Source of the DNA: Candidatus Saccharimonadota bacterium
Lineage (GTDB): Bacteria; Patescibacteriota; Saccharimonadia; Saccharimonadales; Saccharimonadaceae
Assembly: GCA_017431105.1 (NCBI GenBank)
Contig: JAFRLS010000003.1
Coordinates: 62,001 to 126,000 of the forward strand
DNA length: 64,000 bases
Direction of reading: 5' to 3'
Shown in pieces: positions 25,728 through 35,039 of the stretch (position 1 is its first letter; each line of letters starts with the position of its first letter). The position numbers were made by a program, and so were the translations under genes. The notes under the pieces were generated by a model. That model saw nothing but the letters and a program-made list of their open reading frames with translations, was not told the DNA's origin and did not search any database.

Positions 25728-27368
25728 TTATTTGACGTTTTTAAAGAGGATTTTTTTCACATAATCCAAAATTGGTTTGGCTTCATCCAGATCTAGGAAG
25801 AAGCTAGCAATTATGTAGGCAATAATTGATGCGGAGGCAATTAATAAAAACTTCGGGACAGTAATCACAAGAGATGAATCGGTAACCATCAAAGGAATAA
25901 ACTTAGTCAATGAGAAAGCTACGCAGCCGGCGATTAGTGTTGCAAATGACATTTTGAACATGGTTTTCCAAAAACTACGATCCAGAATTTCATGATTTGA
26001 GCGTCTTTGTAGAATAAACAGTAAAATCGAGATTTCAATAATAGCTCCCAACGATTGAGCCAACCCTAGTCCATCTACTCCCCAACCCAGTAAAAAGAAC
26101 CCCACAGACATAGCAATTGTTAATCCAATTGCCACTATCGAAACTCGGAATGGGGTCTTAGTATCTTGGTAGGCATAGAACCCACGCGAGGCTATATGAA
26201 AAACTGAACGGCCGAAAATCGCTATACATAGCATACCGAGCGTAGACGCAATAGTGCCGTTGCTGTCATTGTTGCCGATATTTGATATAAAGCTAGTTAC
26301 ATAACCCCTAGTAAAGAAAGCGATAACCGAAATAGGCAGAGCAATCCATATAATCATCCGAAGTGCTTTGCGAAATGTATTGTAAAATTCCCTCTTGTCG
26401 CCCGTCCCCAATTCTTCGGTCAATTTTGGGAAGAAAGCAGTTGAAATTGCTACGCCGATTAAATTTACTGGCATTTGGTGCAAAGATGAAGCTTGATTAA
26501 ATGATCTCAGGGTCCCAGCCCCCATTCTAGATGAAAGATTGGTATTAACTATGCCATTTATATAATCAATCCCTTGGTCAAGTGATCTTGGTGGCAATAA
26601 TTTGAGAATAGTACGAAAACCCTGGTTTTTCCAGTTAATTTTAAATTCGTAATCAAACCCAAGACCAAATAAACCAATCAAGGAGACGATTAATTGCATG
26701 ATAGCGCCAAGGATAACACCGAGAGCTACACCCATGATACCACCTTCAAAAATTTGCACACCGAATAAGTTGATGCCGCCAGTAAACCATGTGATGCCAA
26801 TAATGATACCTATATTATATATGGCTGGAGCAAAAGCATAAAACACGAATCTGCCTACCGACTGTTGTATAGAAGTGATTACAGTCGCAATTGAGAACAA
26901 AAATGGATTAATGGCGATGACACGTGTCATATTGATAGCTAAAATCATACCAGATTCATCTAGGCCAGGGCTTACTATATACCGGATTAATGGATCAGCG
27001 AAAATCATAATTAATACGCTCGTAATCAAAGTTAAAATTGCTAGTAAATTCAGCAAACTAGATGAGAGCTCCCACGCAGACTTTTTATTACCAGTCACCA
27101 GGCGTTGATTGAATACCGGGATGAAAGAAACTGCTAGTGCGCCAGACGTTAATATAAAAAACATAAAGTCAGGGATCGTAAATGCTGCAGTATAGGCATC
27201 GATGCCAGTTGGATACGTTCCAAGATAATAAGAGTTTAAAAGCCGGTCGCGAAATAATCCAAGTAAAGCAGATATTAAGGTTGAACTTGCCAAAATAATA
27301 GCGGCCGATTTTATCGACAATTTCATATTTGCAAGCTGAACTACAGAACGAAACCGGAATTTTTTCAT
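25728..27368 (-). CDS. murJ: Lipid II flippase MurJ
   Basis: 546 residues, MATE/MviN superfamily with about 14 membrane helices; moves lipid II across the membrane. Seen: ASSTLISALLGLFRDRLLNSYYLG (the N-terminal GxxRD motif), FTIPDFMFFILTSGALAVSFIPVF, SSRMGAGTLRSFNQASSLHQMPVNLIGVAISTAFFPKLTEE, and ASRGFYAYQDTKTPFRVSI. ATG at 27368 lies 6 nt from a TGTTATAAT box within a 20-bp palindrome shared with the divergent PBP gene. No Shine-Dalgarno sequence. Confidence 0.93.
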   Translation of the reverse strand: MKKFRFRSVVQLANMKLSIKSAAIILASSTLISALLGLFRDRLLNSYYLGTYPTGIDAYTAAFTIPDFMFFILTSGALAVSFIPVFNQRLVTGNKKSAWELSSSLLNLLAILTLITSVLIMIFADPLIRYIVSPGLDESGMILAINMTRVIAINPFLFSIATVITSIQQSVGRFVFYAFAPAIYNIGIIIGITWFTGGINLFGVQIFEGGIMGVALGVILGAIMQLIVSLIGLFGLGFDYEFKINWKNQGFRTILKLLPPRSLDQGIDYINGIVNTNLSSRMGAGTLRSFNQASSLHQMPVNLIGVAISTAFFPKLTEELGTGDKREFYNTFRKALRMIIWIALPISVIAFFTRGYVTSFISNIGNNDSNGTIASTLGMLCIAIFGRSVFHIASRGFYAYQDTKTPFRVSIVAIGLTIAMSVGFFLLGWGVDGLGLAQSLGAIIEISILLFILQRRSNHEILDRSFWKTMFKMSFATLIAGCVAFSLTKFIPLMVTDSSLVITVPKFLLIASASIIAYIIASFFLDLDEAKPILDYVKKILFKNVK

Positions 27369-27374
27369 AAGTTC

Positions 27375-27394
27375 ATTATAACACGTGTTATAAT
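27375..27394. promoter_or_regulatory. Palindromic divergent promoter of murJ and PBP1A
   Basis: ATTATAACACGTGTTATAAT, a perfect 20-bp palindrome. Each half is an extended -10 box (TGT-TATAAT) pointing outward and ending exactly 6 nt before an ATG (27368 minus, 27401 plus). The whole gap between the two start codons is 32 bp, so any -35 contact for one gene lies inside the other gene. Confidence 0.8.
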
Positions 27395-27400
27395 ATTTAC

Positions 27401-30190
27401 ATGGTTAAAACGGAATCAGAAGTAATTTTGCCGTCCAAAGATCCTGAAAAACCTATAGAACCCGACGAAAATACTGAAAATAATGAGAAGCATAAGGACC
27501 CTGAAATGGCAAAAAATACTAAAAAAACTGCGAAAAAAACTAATAAAAAGAAAATAAGTTTTTTTGCAAGGATAAATGATAGGCGCAAGGCCAAAAAAGA
27601 AGCCAACGCGCGACGCCGAGCTGAAGATCTTGCCACTCTCCCTAAAGAGCCAATTAAGAGATTCTTCGCTCGCCTGCACCCAAAACGTGTTTTTAAATGG
27701 TGGTTTTCTTGGCGTGGCCAAAAGGCTATTTTGAAAACCATCGGCATACTTTTTCTTTTGATGGTAATTGGTATTGGTGGTCTTTTCTTGTATTACAAGA
27801 ACGACCTTGATGAGATTCGTCTTGATCAAATGACGATTTCAGAAACCGTCAACACATACTTAGATCGTAATGGTGTGGTGCTTTGGAGAGATACCGGTAG
27901 TGAAAACTATAGATTAGTGGTTGATGGCGACGAAATTCCAGAAAATATGCGTAATGCCACTATTGCCATCGAAGACCGTAATTTTTATAGTCATATAGGT
28001 GTTGATCCAGTCGGTTTAATTCGCGCAGTGTTTTCTACGATATCTGGCAAACAAGTCCAGGGTGGTTCTACGCTCACTCAACAGCTGATTAAACAAGTAT
28101 ATTTTGCAGACGAAGCAGCCAGCGCCGATCGTGGTGGTATTGCTCGTAAAATTAAAGAATTAATTCTTGCGGTCGAGCTTGAGCGTATGTATTCAAAAGA
28201 AGAAATTCTGACGATGTATTTAAATCAATCCCCATATGGTGGACGTCGTAATGGCGTAGAATCTGCTGCGCAAACATATTTTGGTAAGCCTGCCAAAGAT
28301 TTGAATCTCGCAGAATGTGCCCTACTTGCTTCGATTCCAAACAATCCAGCAGTTTTCAACCCATACAATCCATACGGCCATGAACAATTACTTTGGAGAC
28401 AGCAATATACACTGGACGTAATGGCTGAAATGGGTTTTATCACTAAAGAAGAGGCTGAGGAGGCTAAGCAGATTGCGATTTTAGACACCATCAAACCAGA
28501 GGCAAGTCAGTATGCAGATGCAAAGGCACCACATTTTGTACTAGAGGTCAAAAAGCAGCTTGAAGATAAATACGGCATTTCTACTATGCGCACCGGTGGC
28601 TGGACAATCACCACTACCCTAGACTATCGCGCACAACAAATTGCCGAAGACGCCATTGATGTTGGCACCGAGCATTTATATAAGAACGGTACAGATAACT
28701 TAGCTTTAGTCTCGCTTGACGTAGAAACTTCGCAGGTTATCGCCATGGTCGGTTCCGCTGATTTTTCCAATCCTACTTATGGCGAACTTAACGTTACCAC
28801 AGACGGCCTAATCGAGCCAGGCTCATCAATCAAGCCAATTTTGGACTATGCCCCGCTATTCATGCAACGCGAAGGCATTAATTATGGACCAGGGTCAATC
28901 TTGCGAGACGAAAATATTAATAGAATTTATTGTGCTGGCGCATCCGGTTATTGTTCCATGACCAATGCCACCAACACGTTCTATGGCGATGTTACGATTC
29001 GTTTCTCATTAGGGCATTCGCTTAATATTGCCGCCGTCAAGGCCCTATATATTAATGGTATTGATAATTCACTTGAAATTGCACACGCACTTGGGGATGT
29101 CACCTATTGTAGTACTGCTAGAAACTATGGTCTTTCAATTGCAATTGGCTCGGGTTGTAATGTCCGCATGGTTGAGCATGCCAATGCCTACGCCTCATTA
29201 GCTAGAGGGGGCTCCTACAAGGATATATCTTATATACTTGAAGTTAAAAACTCTGCCGGAGACGTAATTGAATCATGGACTGATTCACCGGCCAATCGTG
29301 TAGTAGATGAACAAATTGCATACATGATTTCCGATATTTTGAGCGATCGTAGCGCACGTTGGTCTAATAGTACGGTTGGTTTCAATATCCCAGATGTTTG
29401 GACTGCTACTAAAACTGGTACTACCACTACTGATAACGCCGCCATAGTTAAAGACTCGCTTATTGAAAGCTATTCCACAGCTTTGTCTACTTTTGTTTGG
29501 AATGGCAATCATGATGGGGCGGGTTTTGATAATAGTGGCACTGGCTCAGGTGACCCAGTGCGTTATGTCGTGCATGAATATATGGAGCGCGTACATAAAG
29601 AAGTCTATGAGCCAGATGGTAAATGGCACTATGGAGATGAGCCAACTCGTCCAGCCGGCCTCCAAACTCTGACTATCAACGGTAGAACTGATATTTGGCC
29701 AAGCTGGTTTAATAAAGATAAAAATTCCGGCGTCGCGAAAGAGACCATGACTTTTAACCGCTATAATCACCTATTGGCCGCAAGCTGTACGCCTGAATCT
29801 TATAAAATTGAAATTGAAGTTTCTAAAATTACCGATCCGATGACAGGTGAAAACACTTATGATGTGCCAGAACCCTATGATTACGAGAATAGTGATACAT
29901 GTAATTATATCCCACCACAAGTATCACTATCTACTAGTGGCGATTCCATCATTGCCGTCATCCGTAAAGGCACCTATGAAATCTATGGGTATACACTCTA
30001 TATTAATGGCGTAGAAAAGGATGGCATATCAATTAGTGACTCCGGCATCATCAATGGATACACGCTGAACGGTACGGAATCGTCCATTAAGCTTATGATT
30101 TCTGACACATCTGGTTATACTGATGTAGCTGAACTCCATTTAACTCCTACAGTTACAGAACCAGATCCTCAGTCAGAAGCAGGCAGTTAA
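27401..30190 (+). CDS. Class A penicillin-binding protein (PBP1A type)
   Basis: 929 residues; glycosyltransferase plus transpeptidase that builds and crosslinks peptidoglycan. A roughly 105-residue Lys/Glu-rich cytoplasmic tail precedes the membrane helix (about 107-131). The GT51 domain has NATIAIEDRNFYSHIGVDPVGL (catalytic Glu) and GGSTLTQQLIKQVYF. The transpeptidase domain has EPGSSIKPILDYAP (SxxK), SLGHSLNIAAVK (SxN-type, SLN) and TATKTGTTTTDNA (KTG). A C-terminal Ig-like extension of about 150 residues follows. Leaderless-type start. The 3' end overlaps the convergent PIN/TRAM gene by 4 nt. Confidence 0.95.
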   Translation: MVKTESEVILPSKDPEKPIEPDENTENNEKHKDPEMAKNTKKTAKKTNKKKISFFARINDRRKAKKEANARRRAEDLATLPKEPIKRFFARLHPKRVFKWWFSWRGQKAILKTIGILFLLMVIGIGGLFLYYKNDLDEIRLDQMTISETVNTYLDRNGVVLWRDTGSENYRLVVDGDEIPENMRNATIAIEDRNFYSHIGVDPVGLIRAVFSTISGKQVQGGSTLTQQLIKQVYFADEAASADRGGIARKIKELILAVELERMYSKEEILTMYLNQSPYGGRRNGVESAAQTYFGKPAKDLNLAECALLASIPNNPAVFNPYNPYGHEQLLWRQQYTLDVMAEMGFITKEEAEEAKQIAILDTIKPEASQYADAKAPHFVLEVKKQLEDKYGISTMRTGGWTITTTLDYRAQQIAEDAIDVGTEHLYKNGTDNLALVSLDVETSQVIAMVGSADFSNPTYGELNVTTDGLIEPGSSIKPILDYAPLFMQREGINYGPGSILRDENINRIYCAGASGYCSMTNATNTFYGDVTIRFSLGHSLNIAAVKALYINGIDNSLEIAHALGDVTYCSTARNYGLSIAIGSGCNVRMVEHANAYASLARGGSYKDISYILEVKNSAGDVIESWTDSPANRVVDEQIAYMISDILSDRSARWSNSTVGFNIPDVWTATKTGTTTTDNAAIVKDSLIESYSTALSTFVWNGNHDGAGFDNSGTGSGDPVRYVVHEYMERVHKEVYEPDGKWHYGDEPTRPAGLQTLTINGRTDIWPSWFNKDKNSGVAKETMTFNRYNHLLAASCTPESYKIEIEVSKITDPMTGENTYDVPEPYDYENSDTCNYIPPQVSLSTSGDSIIAVIRKGTYEIYGYTLYINGVEKDGISISDSGIINGYTLNGTESSIKLMISDTSGYTDVAELHLTPTVTEPDPQSEAGS

Positions 30191-30873
30191 TTCTTCTTAG
30201 CCAATTTTGCAAAAATCATTTTGCCGGCTGAAGTGTTGTAAAATTTGACGAATTCGACAGTAATCTCTTTACCTATTTTATTTGCTGCGTTATCTACGAC
30301 TACCATAGTGCCATCTTTTAAATGGCCAACACCTTGGCCGCGGTTAGATCCTTTTTCTAGAATTTTTAATTTAATCTTTTCACCTGGTAAAAATTCATTA
30401 CGCACTGCAAGAGCAAGATCGTTTATGTTAAGGGTTTCAATTTTTTCAGCCTCTGCTACTTTTATTAAGTTATAATCTAAGGTTAAGATTGATCCGCGTG
30501 TAGCTTTAGCTATTTTCAGTAATTCATCATCTACTTTTTTATGACCAGGCCCATCATCCACTATATCAGTATTAATATTCACTACTCGTTCTAATTCCGA
30601 AGCGGTTTCTAATCCAGCTCTTGCCCTATTTCGTTTCTCCGAATCTTTGCCATCGGCAAGTAATTGCAATTCTAAAAGTACGCTTTTCAAAATAATCAAA
30701 TCACCATCTAAGAAACCACTTTTTGCAATATTTAATATGCGACCATCGATTAAAACCGAAGTATCAACATATATTTTACGTTTGCTATTCAAAGTTGGCC
30801 TGTATTTTTTAAAAGTTAAAATAGTAGTCTCAGACAAAATTACTAAGACAATTAATAAAATAAATAATTCCAT
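30187..30873 (-). CDS. PIN/TRAM-domain membrane protein (YacL family)
   Basis: 228 residues: an N-terminal membrane helix (about 2-19), a PIN nuclease-like domain beginning YVDTSVLIDGRILNIAKSG with further acidic residues in VDDELLKIAKATRGSILTLDYNLIKVA, and a C-terminal TRAM RNA-binding domain (GEKIKLKILEKGSNRGQGVGHLKDGTMVVVDNA). The layout matches the B. subtilis YacL type, but with one membrane helix instead of several. A weaker box (TGA-TAAAAT) lies 9 nt before the ATG, with no ribosome site. RNase activity is likely but unproven for the family. Confidence 0.88.
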   Translation of the reverse strand: MELFILLIVLVILSETTILTFKKYRPTLNSKRKIYVDTSVLIDGRILNIAKSGFLDGDLIILKSVLLELQLLADGKDSEKRNRARAGLETASELERVVNINTDIVDDGPGHKKVDDELLKIAKATRGSILTLDYNLIKVAEAEKIETLNINDLALAVRNEFLPGEKIKLKILEKGSNRGQGVGHLKDGTMVVVDNAANKIGKEITVEFVKFYNTSAGKMIFAKLAKKN

Positions 30874-30898
30874 AATAATGTTATTTTATCAGAACAAA

Positions 30899-32071
30899 TT
30901 ATTTAATCAAATCTTCACCATATTCTACGGCGTATCGATGGTTCATGTCCAAGATACCACGATATTTTTCAGTCAATTTAGTTCTACCAAGTATTTCAGC
31001 CACATCGATCGCTAAATCGTAGCGCGATGCAGCATTATGACGTAGCATTTCAAATGGCGTAGTAGTAGAGCCCTCTTCGTTAAAACCATGCACTCTTAAT
31101 CTACGTCTTTCGGTATAATTTTCCAAGATATTTTCCAATGTTTCCGGATAGCCATGGAAATTAGCTATAATTGGGCAAACATCGGTAAACATTTCGCTGA
31201 AGTTTTCCTGTGACAACTTGTTATTTGTAGTACCGATTGCCCTATATGATAGAGCGTTTATTCCAACAAAACGCATTCTTAAAATTGGCAAATCTTCGCG
31301 GAGAATTTTTATCGCTTCTAGGGCCTCACGCGTTGGAATGTCTCCTGCAGCCGTGAAAACAATATCTGGTCTTTTGTCTGATGCAAACTGATAGATCGAT
31401 GCTCCACCATTATCAAATTGGAATTTCGCATGGCCAGAATCTATATAACGTGGCTCAGGATTTTTATTAAATGTTGTAAGATTTACAACATTCTTTGATT
31501 CCAACATAAAATCAAAAGCCGCTTCAGCCGCAACATCATCTACTGGAAAGATACAATTTGCAAGGTTAGATGGCAACGACAATAGCTGAGAGATTAAAGC
31601 TGGAGACTGGTGAGTAAAGCCATTGTGATCTTGACGCCAGCATGTGGAAGTCGAAAGTAAATTCACTGCCGGTAACGGTTCGCGCCACTTTACCTTTTTA
31701 GCTTGTTTAATAAATTTAATTTGTTGCAAAAGCTGAGCTGTGATAATTGGGAAGAAGGCTTCGTAACTCCCCATCATAGCTCGCTCACCATTTGTTAGAT
31801 GACCGGTCATCATCGAAAATAACACATTTTCAGAAAGCATTTCTACAACATGGCCATTTTCATTTTCTGGCAAATCCCAATTCTTTTTTTCTAAATTACC
31901 CCAAGCACGTTCCGCAACATCAAATACCGCATCAAATCTATTGGAGGTTGTTTCATCCGGAGAAAAGAAATAAAAATGTTTATCTTCGCGTAATTTTTGC
32001 GCCAACAACTCACCGATTCTTTCTGCTGGCGAGAAGAGTTCTTTGCCGGGCTGTTCAACTTTACCTATCAT
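30899..32071 (-). CDS. Phosphoketolase, C-terminal part as a separate gene
   Basis: 390 residues corresponding to the second half of xylulose-5-phosphate/fructose-6-phosphate phosphoketolase (XFP). Seen: LLAQKLREDKHFYFFSPDETTSNRFDAVFDVAERAW, LSENVLFSMMTGHLTNGERAMMGSYEAFFPI, TSTCWRQDHNGFTHQSP (family signature), VGINALSYRAIG and NFHGYPETLENI, then HGFNEEGSTTTPFEMLRHN. It starts with an ATG that overlaps the stop of the N-terminal gene as ATGA. Together with that gene it should form one enzyme that makes acetyl phosphate and a triose or tetrose phosphate, an energy-yielding route in sugar fermentation. Confidence 0.88.
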   Translation of the reverse strand: MIGKVEQPGKELFSPAERIGELLAQKLREDKHFYFFSPDETTSNRFDAVFDVAERAWGNLEKKNWDLPENENGHVVEMLSENVLFSMMTGHLTNGERAMMGSYEAFFPIITAQLLQQIKFIKQAKKVKWREPLPAVNLLSTSTCWRQDHNGFTHQSPALISQLLSLPSNLANCIFPVDDVAAEAAFDFMLESKNVVNLTTFNKNPEPRYIDSGHAKFQFDNGGASIYQFASDKRPDIVFTAAGDIPTREALEAIKILREDLPILRMRFVGINALSYRAIGTTNNKLSQENFSEMFTDVCPIIANFHGYPETLENILENYTERRRLRVHGFNEEGSTTTPFEMLRHNAASRYDLAIDVAEILGRTKLTEKYRGILDMNHRYAVEYGEDLIK

Positions 32072-33003
32072 ATTTTGAACCCTCCAACTGGGTCAAATAA
32101 TTCACCAAAATTATATGATTTGAGCCACTTTTCTAATTCTTCTAATTCTTTAAAATTATTTGACGGGTTTTTAAGAGGAATTTGATGAGCCAAATGATAA
32201 CGATTTGGCCCTGTTTCACCCTTTTCGGTCTGCAAAATATAAAACGGTGCTTCGACTTTTTTACGTAATGCTTCTTGAAAATCTTCTGGGTTATTGCCAT
32301 GAATCCATATCGGCGTAAAACCGAACCCACGTATTAGCTCATTCAATTCTCGTTCAGACTTGCGCGCATAAATTGATGGAGCCGAGATTTTGTAACCATT
32401 TAGGTGCAAAATCGGTAGCACCTTGCCATTATTTGGGCCATCCATCAAATTTCGCAAATTCAATGAATCAATTGCGGTGGCTGTTTCTAACTCACCATCA
32501 CCAATTAAAACGGCCAAAGTTTTTTCTGAATGCCCCAGGGCTACGCCGTAAGCATTAGCAAGGGCATAACCTAGTTCTCCGCCCTCAGTGATAACAGTTG
32601 GTGTTATTGGGCTAGCGTGTGAAGGAAATCCATCTGGCCAAGAAAAGTTCTTACAAATATAACTTAATCCAGCATAATCCAGTGTTGCTTCTGAATCGAT
32701 TTTTAGCAATTCTCCGTCTATGAAAAGGTTAGCTTGCAAAGCCGGAAAACCATGCCCTGGCCCCAATACAAAAACAAAATTCGGATTATCACCAAAATAG
32801 CTTTTAAGATTTGCATAAGCTACATTAATCCCATGGCAAGTCCCCCAATGCCCAAGCAAGCGTGGCTTTATATCATCATAGCTAAGTGGATTTTTTAGCA
32901 AAAAATTATCTCTTAAATAAAGTTGGGCTACACACAAATAATCGCACGCGCGGATGCGTTTTTTTATTCTTTCAATTGTTGCGATATTAGCTTGCCCACT
33001 CAT
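32068..33003 (-). CDS. Phosphoketolase, N-terminal part as a separate gene
   Basis: 311 residues covering the thiamine-diphosphate-binding half of XFP. Seen: YLCVAQLYLRDNFLLKNPLSYDDIKPRLLGHWGTCHGINVAYANL, FVFVLGPGHGFPALQANLF, SHASPITPTVITEGGELGYALANAYGVALG, IGDGELETATAIDS (ThDP/metal motif, with Leu after GDGE), and LHLNGYKISAPSIYAR. It ends at ELFDPVGGFKI, about where the interdomain linker of one-piece enzymes starts. A TGA-TATAAT box lies 9 nt before the ATG with no ribosome site. The two parts total about 700 residues against roughly 800 for usual XFP, the loss falling in the linker. Confidence 0.88.
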   Translation of the reverse strand: MSGQANIATIERIKKRIRACDYLCVAQLYLRDNFLLKNPLSYDDIKPRLLGHWGTCHGINVAYANLKSYFGDNPNFVFVLGPGHGFPALQANLFIDGELLKIDSEATLDYAGLSYICKNFSWPDGFPSHASPITPTVITEGGELGYALANAYGVALGHSEKTLAVLIGDGELETATAIDSLNLRNLMDGPNNGKVLPILHLNGYKISAPSIYARKSERELNELIRGFGFTPIWIHGNNPEDFQEALRKKVEAPFYILQTEKGETGPNRYHLAHQIPLKNPSNNFKELEELEKWLKSYNFGELFDPVGGFKI

Positions 33004-33055
33004 ATCATATATATTATATCATAAGCTTAATTATAGGATAAAAGGCTATCTATTA

Positions 33056-35023
33056 TTAATTTAGAAATTCCCTAATTTTTTCAATTTCATCTCTGATTAG
33101 CGCTGCTTTTTCAAATTCCAAATTAGCTGCCGCAAGCTGCATTTCGGATGATAACGATTTGATTAGTCCTGGTAGTTCATCTTTCGGGATGCGTTTAATA
33201 TCCAACTTATTTTCAACTTGTTTTTCTGGAATAATCGCGCGGAGTCCAGCTGAAATATCTTTCTTAATTGAGGCAGGCGTAATGTCATGTTCAAAATTAT
33301 ATTGCTTTTGGATTTCACGCCGACGATTAGTTTCTGAAATCGCTTTTTCCATACTCTCGGTAATAAAATCGGCATACATGATGACTTTACCCTCTACATG
33401 TCTAGCCGCGCGTCCGATCGTCTGGATTAAAGCCGACTCAGAACGCAGGAAACCTTCTTTATCGGCGTCTAGGATTGCCACTAAGGATACTTCTGGCAGA
33501 TCAAGACCTTCGCGCAATAAATTAATGCCGACCAATACGTCATATACACCACTACGTAAATCTCTTAGAATATCACCACGTTCCAAGGTATCAATATCGG
33601 AATGAATATACGCGGTCTTGATTTCACGTTCTTTCAGATGATCAGTTAAATCTTCTGCCATACGTTTAGTTAAAGTCGTGATAAGGGTTCTTTGGCCCTT
33701 AGCGATACGTTTATCAATCTCCTCCATTAAATTATCAATTTGCCCATCAGAACCACGCACTTCAATTTCTGGGTCTAGCAGACCAGTCGGTCGAATTACT
33801 TGTTCGGCCGGTTTCGGACTATGTTCAAGTTCATATTCGCCTGGCGTCGCCGAAACATAAATCGCTTGGTTAATATGTGCCTGGAATTCGCCATAAGTAA
33901 GCGGACGATTATCTAAAGCGGATGGCAAACGAAAACCGTACTCTACCAGAGTTTCTTTCCGTGCATGATCACCATTATACATACCACGCACTTGTGGCAA
34001 TGTCATATGTGACTCATCGACAATTAACAAAAAATCATCTGGGAAGAAATCTAATAATGTTGCAGGCGGTTCGCCCGCTTTGCGCCCATCTAGATGTCGA
34101 GAATAATTTTCAATCCCCTTTACGAAGCCAGTGCTAGCTAACATTTCTAAATCATATTTAGTGCGTTGACTTAATCTTTCTGCTTCTAAGTATTTTTCGT
34201 GTTCACGGAAATATGCTAGTCTTTCATCAAATTCCGCTCGAATCGTGGTTAGCGCTCTTTCAAGTTGGTCTTGCGGGGTGGCATAATGCGTGTTTGGGAA
34301 AATATGTATTTGTTTTGGTTTTTCGCGCACCTCGAAAGTTAAAGGATCTACAATTTTAATTTCTTCCAAGGTATCAAAGCCAAATTCAAATCTATAGGCA
34401 TATTCCCCGTTCGCTGGATATAAATCAATCGTATCTCCCATTACTCGGAAATTCCCACGCTCAAACGCTAGGTCATTTCTATGATATTGGATCGAAACTA
34501 ACTTCCTAATGAAGTCTATTTGTGAAACTGAATCGTTGCAAGAAATTTCAAATGACATTTCCAAATAATGCTCTGGTGAGCCAATACCATAAATACATGA
34601 AACTGACGCTACCACTATTACGTCTCGTCGCGTTAATAGTGCTTCTGTTGCCCCGTGGCGTAAACGGTCGATTTCGTCATTAATCGCGGAATCCTTTTCG
34701 ATATAGGTATCAGTCGAGGCGATGTATGCTTCTGGTTGGTAATAATCGAAATAACTTACAAAATAATGCACTTCATTTTCTGGGAAAAATTCACGGAACT
34801 CTGAATATAATTGTGCAGCCAAAGTTTTATTGTGCGCCAAAATCAAAGTTGGTTTTTGAACATTGTTGATAATATTAGCCATCGTGAATGTTTTGCCAGA
34901 GCCAGTTACGCCAAGCAAAGTTTGTTCTTTGACACCAGAAAATATGCCATCCGTAAGTTGACGTATAGCTTGCGGCTGGTCACCGGTTGGTTGATATTTC
35001 GATACTAATTTGAATTTAGCCAT
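33056..35023 (-). CDS. uvrB: UvrABC excision nuclease subunit B
   Basis: 655 residues, normal length; the DNA damage-checking helicase of nucleotide excision repair. Seen: [17 protein letters not shown] (Walker A), [26 protein letters not shown] (beta-hairpin region), [13 protein letters not shown] (DEAD-like), [50 protein letters not shown], and a C-terminal UVR motif ([18 protein letters not shown]) for UvrC. Leaderless-type start with TATAAT at 35031-35036. uvrC lies 24 kb away, with the same promoter type. Confidence 0.97.
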   Translation of the reverse strand: MAKFKLVSKYQPTGDQPQAIRQLTDGIFSGVKEQTLLGVTGSGKTFTMANIINNVQKPTLILAHNKTLAAQLYSEFREFFPENEVHYFVSYFDYYQPEAYIASTDTYIEKDSAINDEIDRLRHGATEALLTRRDVIVVASVSCIYGIGSPEHYLEMSFEISCNDSVSQIDFIRKLVSIQYHRNDLAFERGNFRVMGDTIDLYPANGEYAYRFEFGFDTLEEIKIVDPLTFEVREKPKQIHIFPNTHYATPQDQLERALTTIRAEFDERLAYFREHEKYLEAERLSQRTKYDLEMLASTGFVKGIENYSRHLDGRKAGEPPATLLDFFPDDFLLIVDESHMTLPQVRGMYNGDHARKETLVEYGFRLPSALDNRPLTYGEFQAHINQAIYVSATPGEYELEHSPKPAEQVIRPTGLLDPEIEVRGSDGQIDNLMEEIDKRIAKGQRTLITTLTKRMAEDLTDHLKEREIKTAYIHSDIDTLERGDILRDLRSGVYDVLVGINLLREGLDLPEVSLVAILDADKEGFLRSESALIQTIGRAARHVEGKVIMYADFITESMEKAISETNRRREIQKQYNFEHDITPASIKKDISAGLRAIIPEKQVENKLDIKRIPKDELPGLIKSLSSEMQLAAANLEFEKAALIRDEIEKIREFLN

Positions 35024-35030
35024 ATCTAAA

Positions 35031-35039
35031 ATTATACCA
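35031..35039 (-). promoter_or_regulatory. Extended -10 promoter of uvrB (leaderless type)
   Basis: TGGTATAAT on the minus strand, 7 nt before the ATG; it overlaps the stop codon of the giant surface-protein gene upstream. Confidence 0.7.

Noticed and set aside
27401-27830. Minus-strand open frames at the start of the PBP gene (up to 137 codons)
   Set aside because: Shadow of the Lys/Glu-rich tail of the PBP; no ribosome site, no domain.
32068-32071. Phosphoketolase split as a plain sequencing frameshift
   Set aside because: Kept as a real split for now because the junction is a clean ATGA overlap in the domain linker, like the other couplings in this genome; reads would decide.
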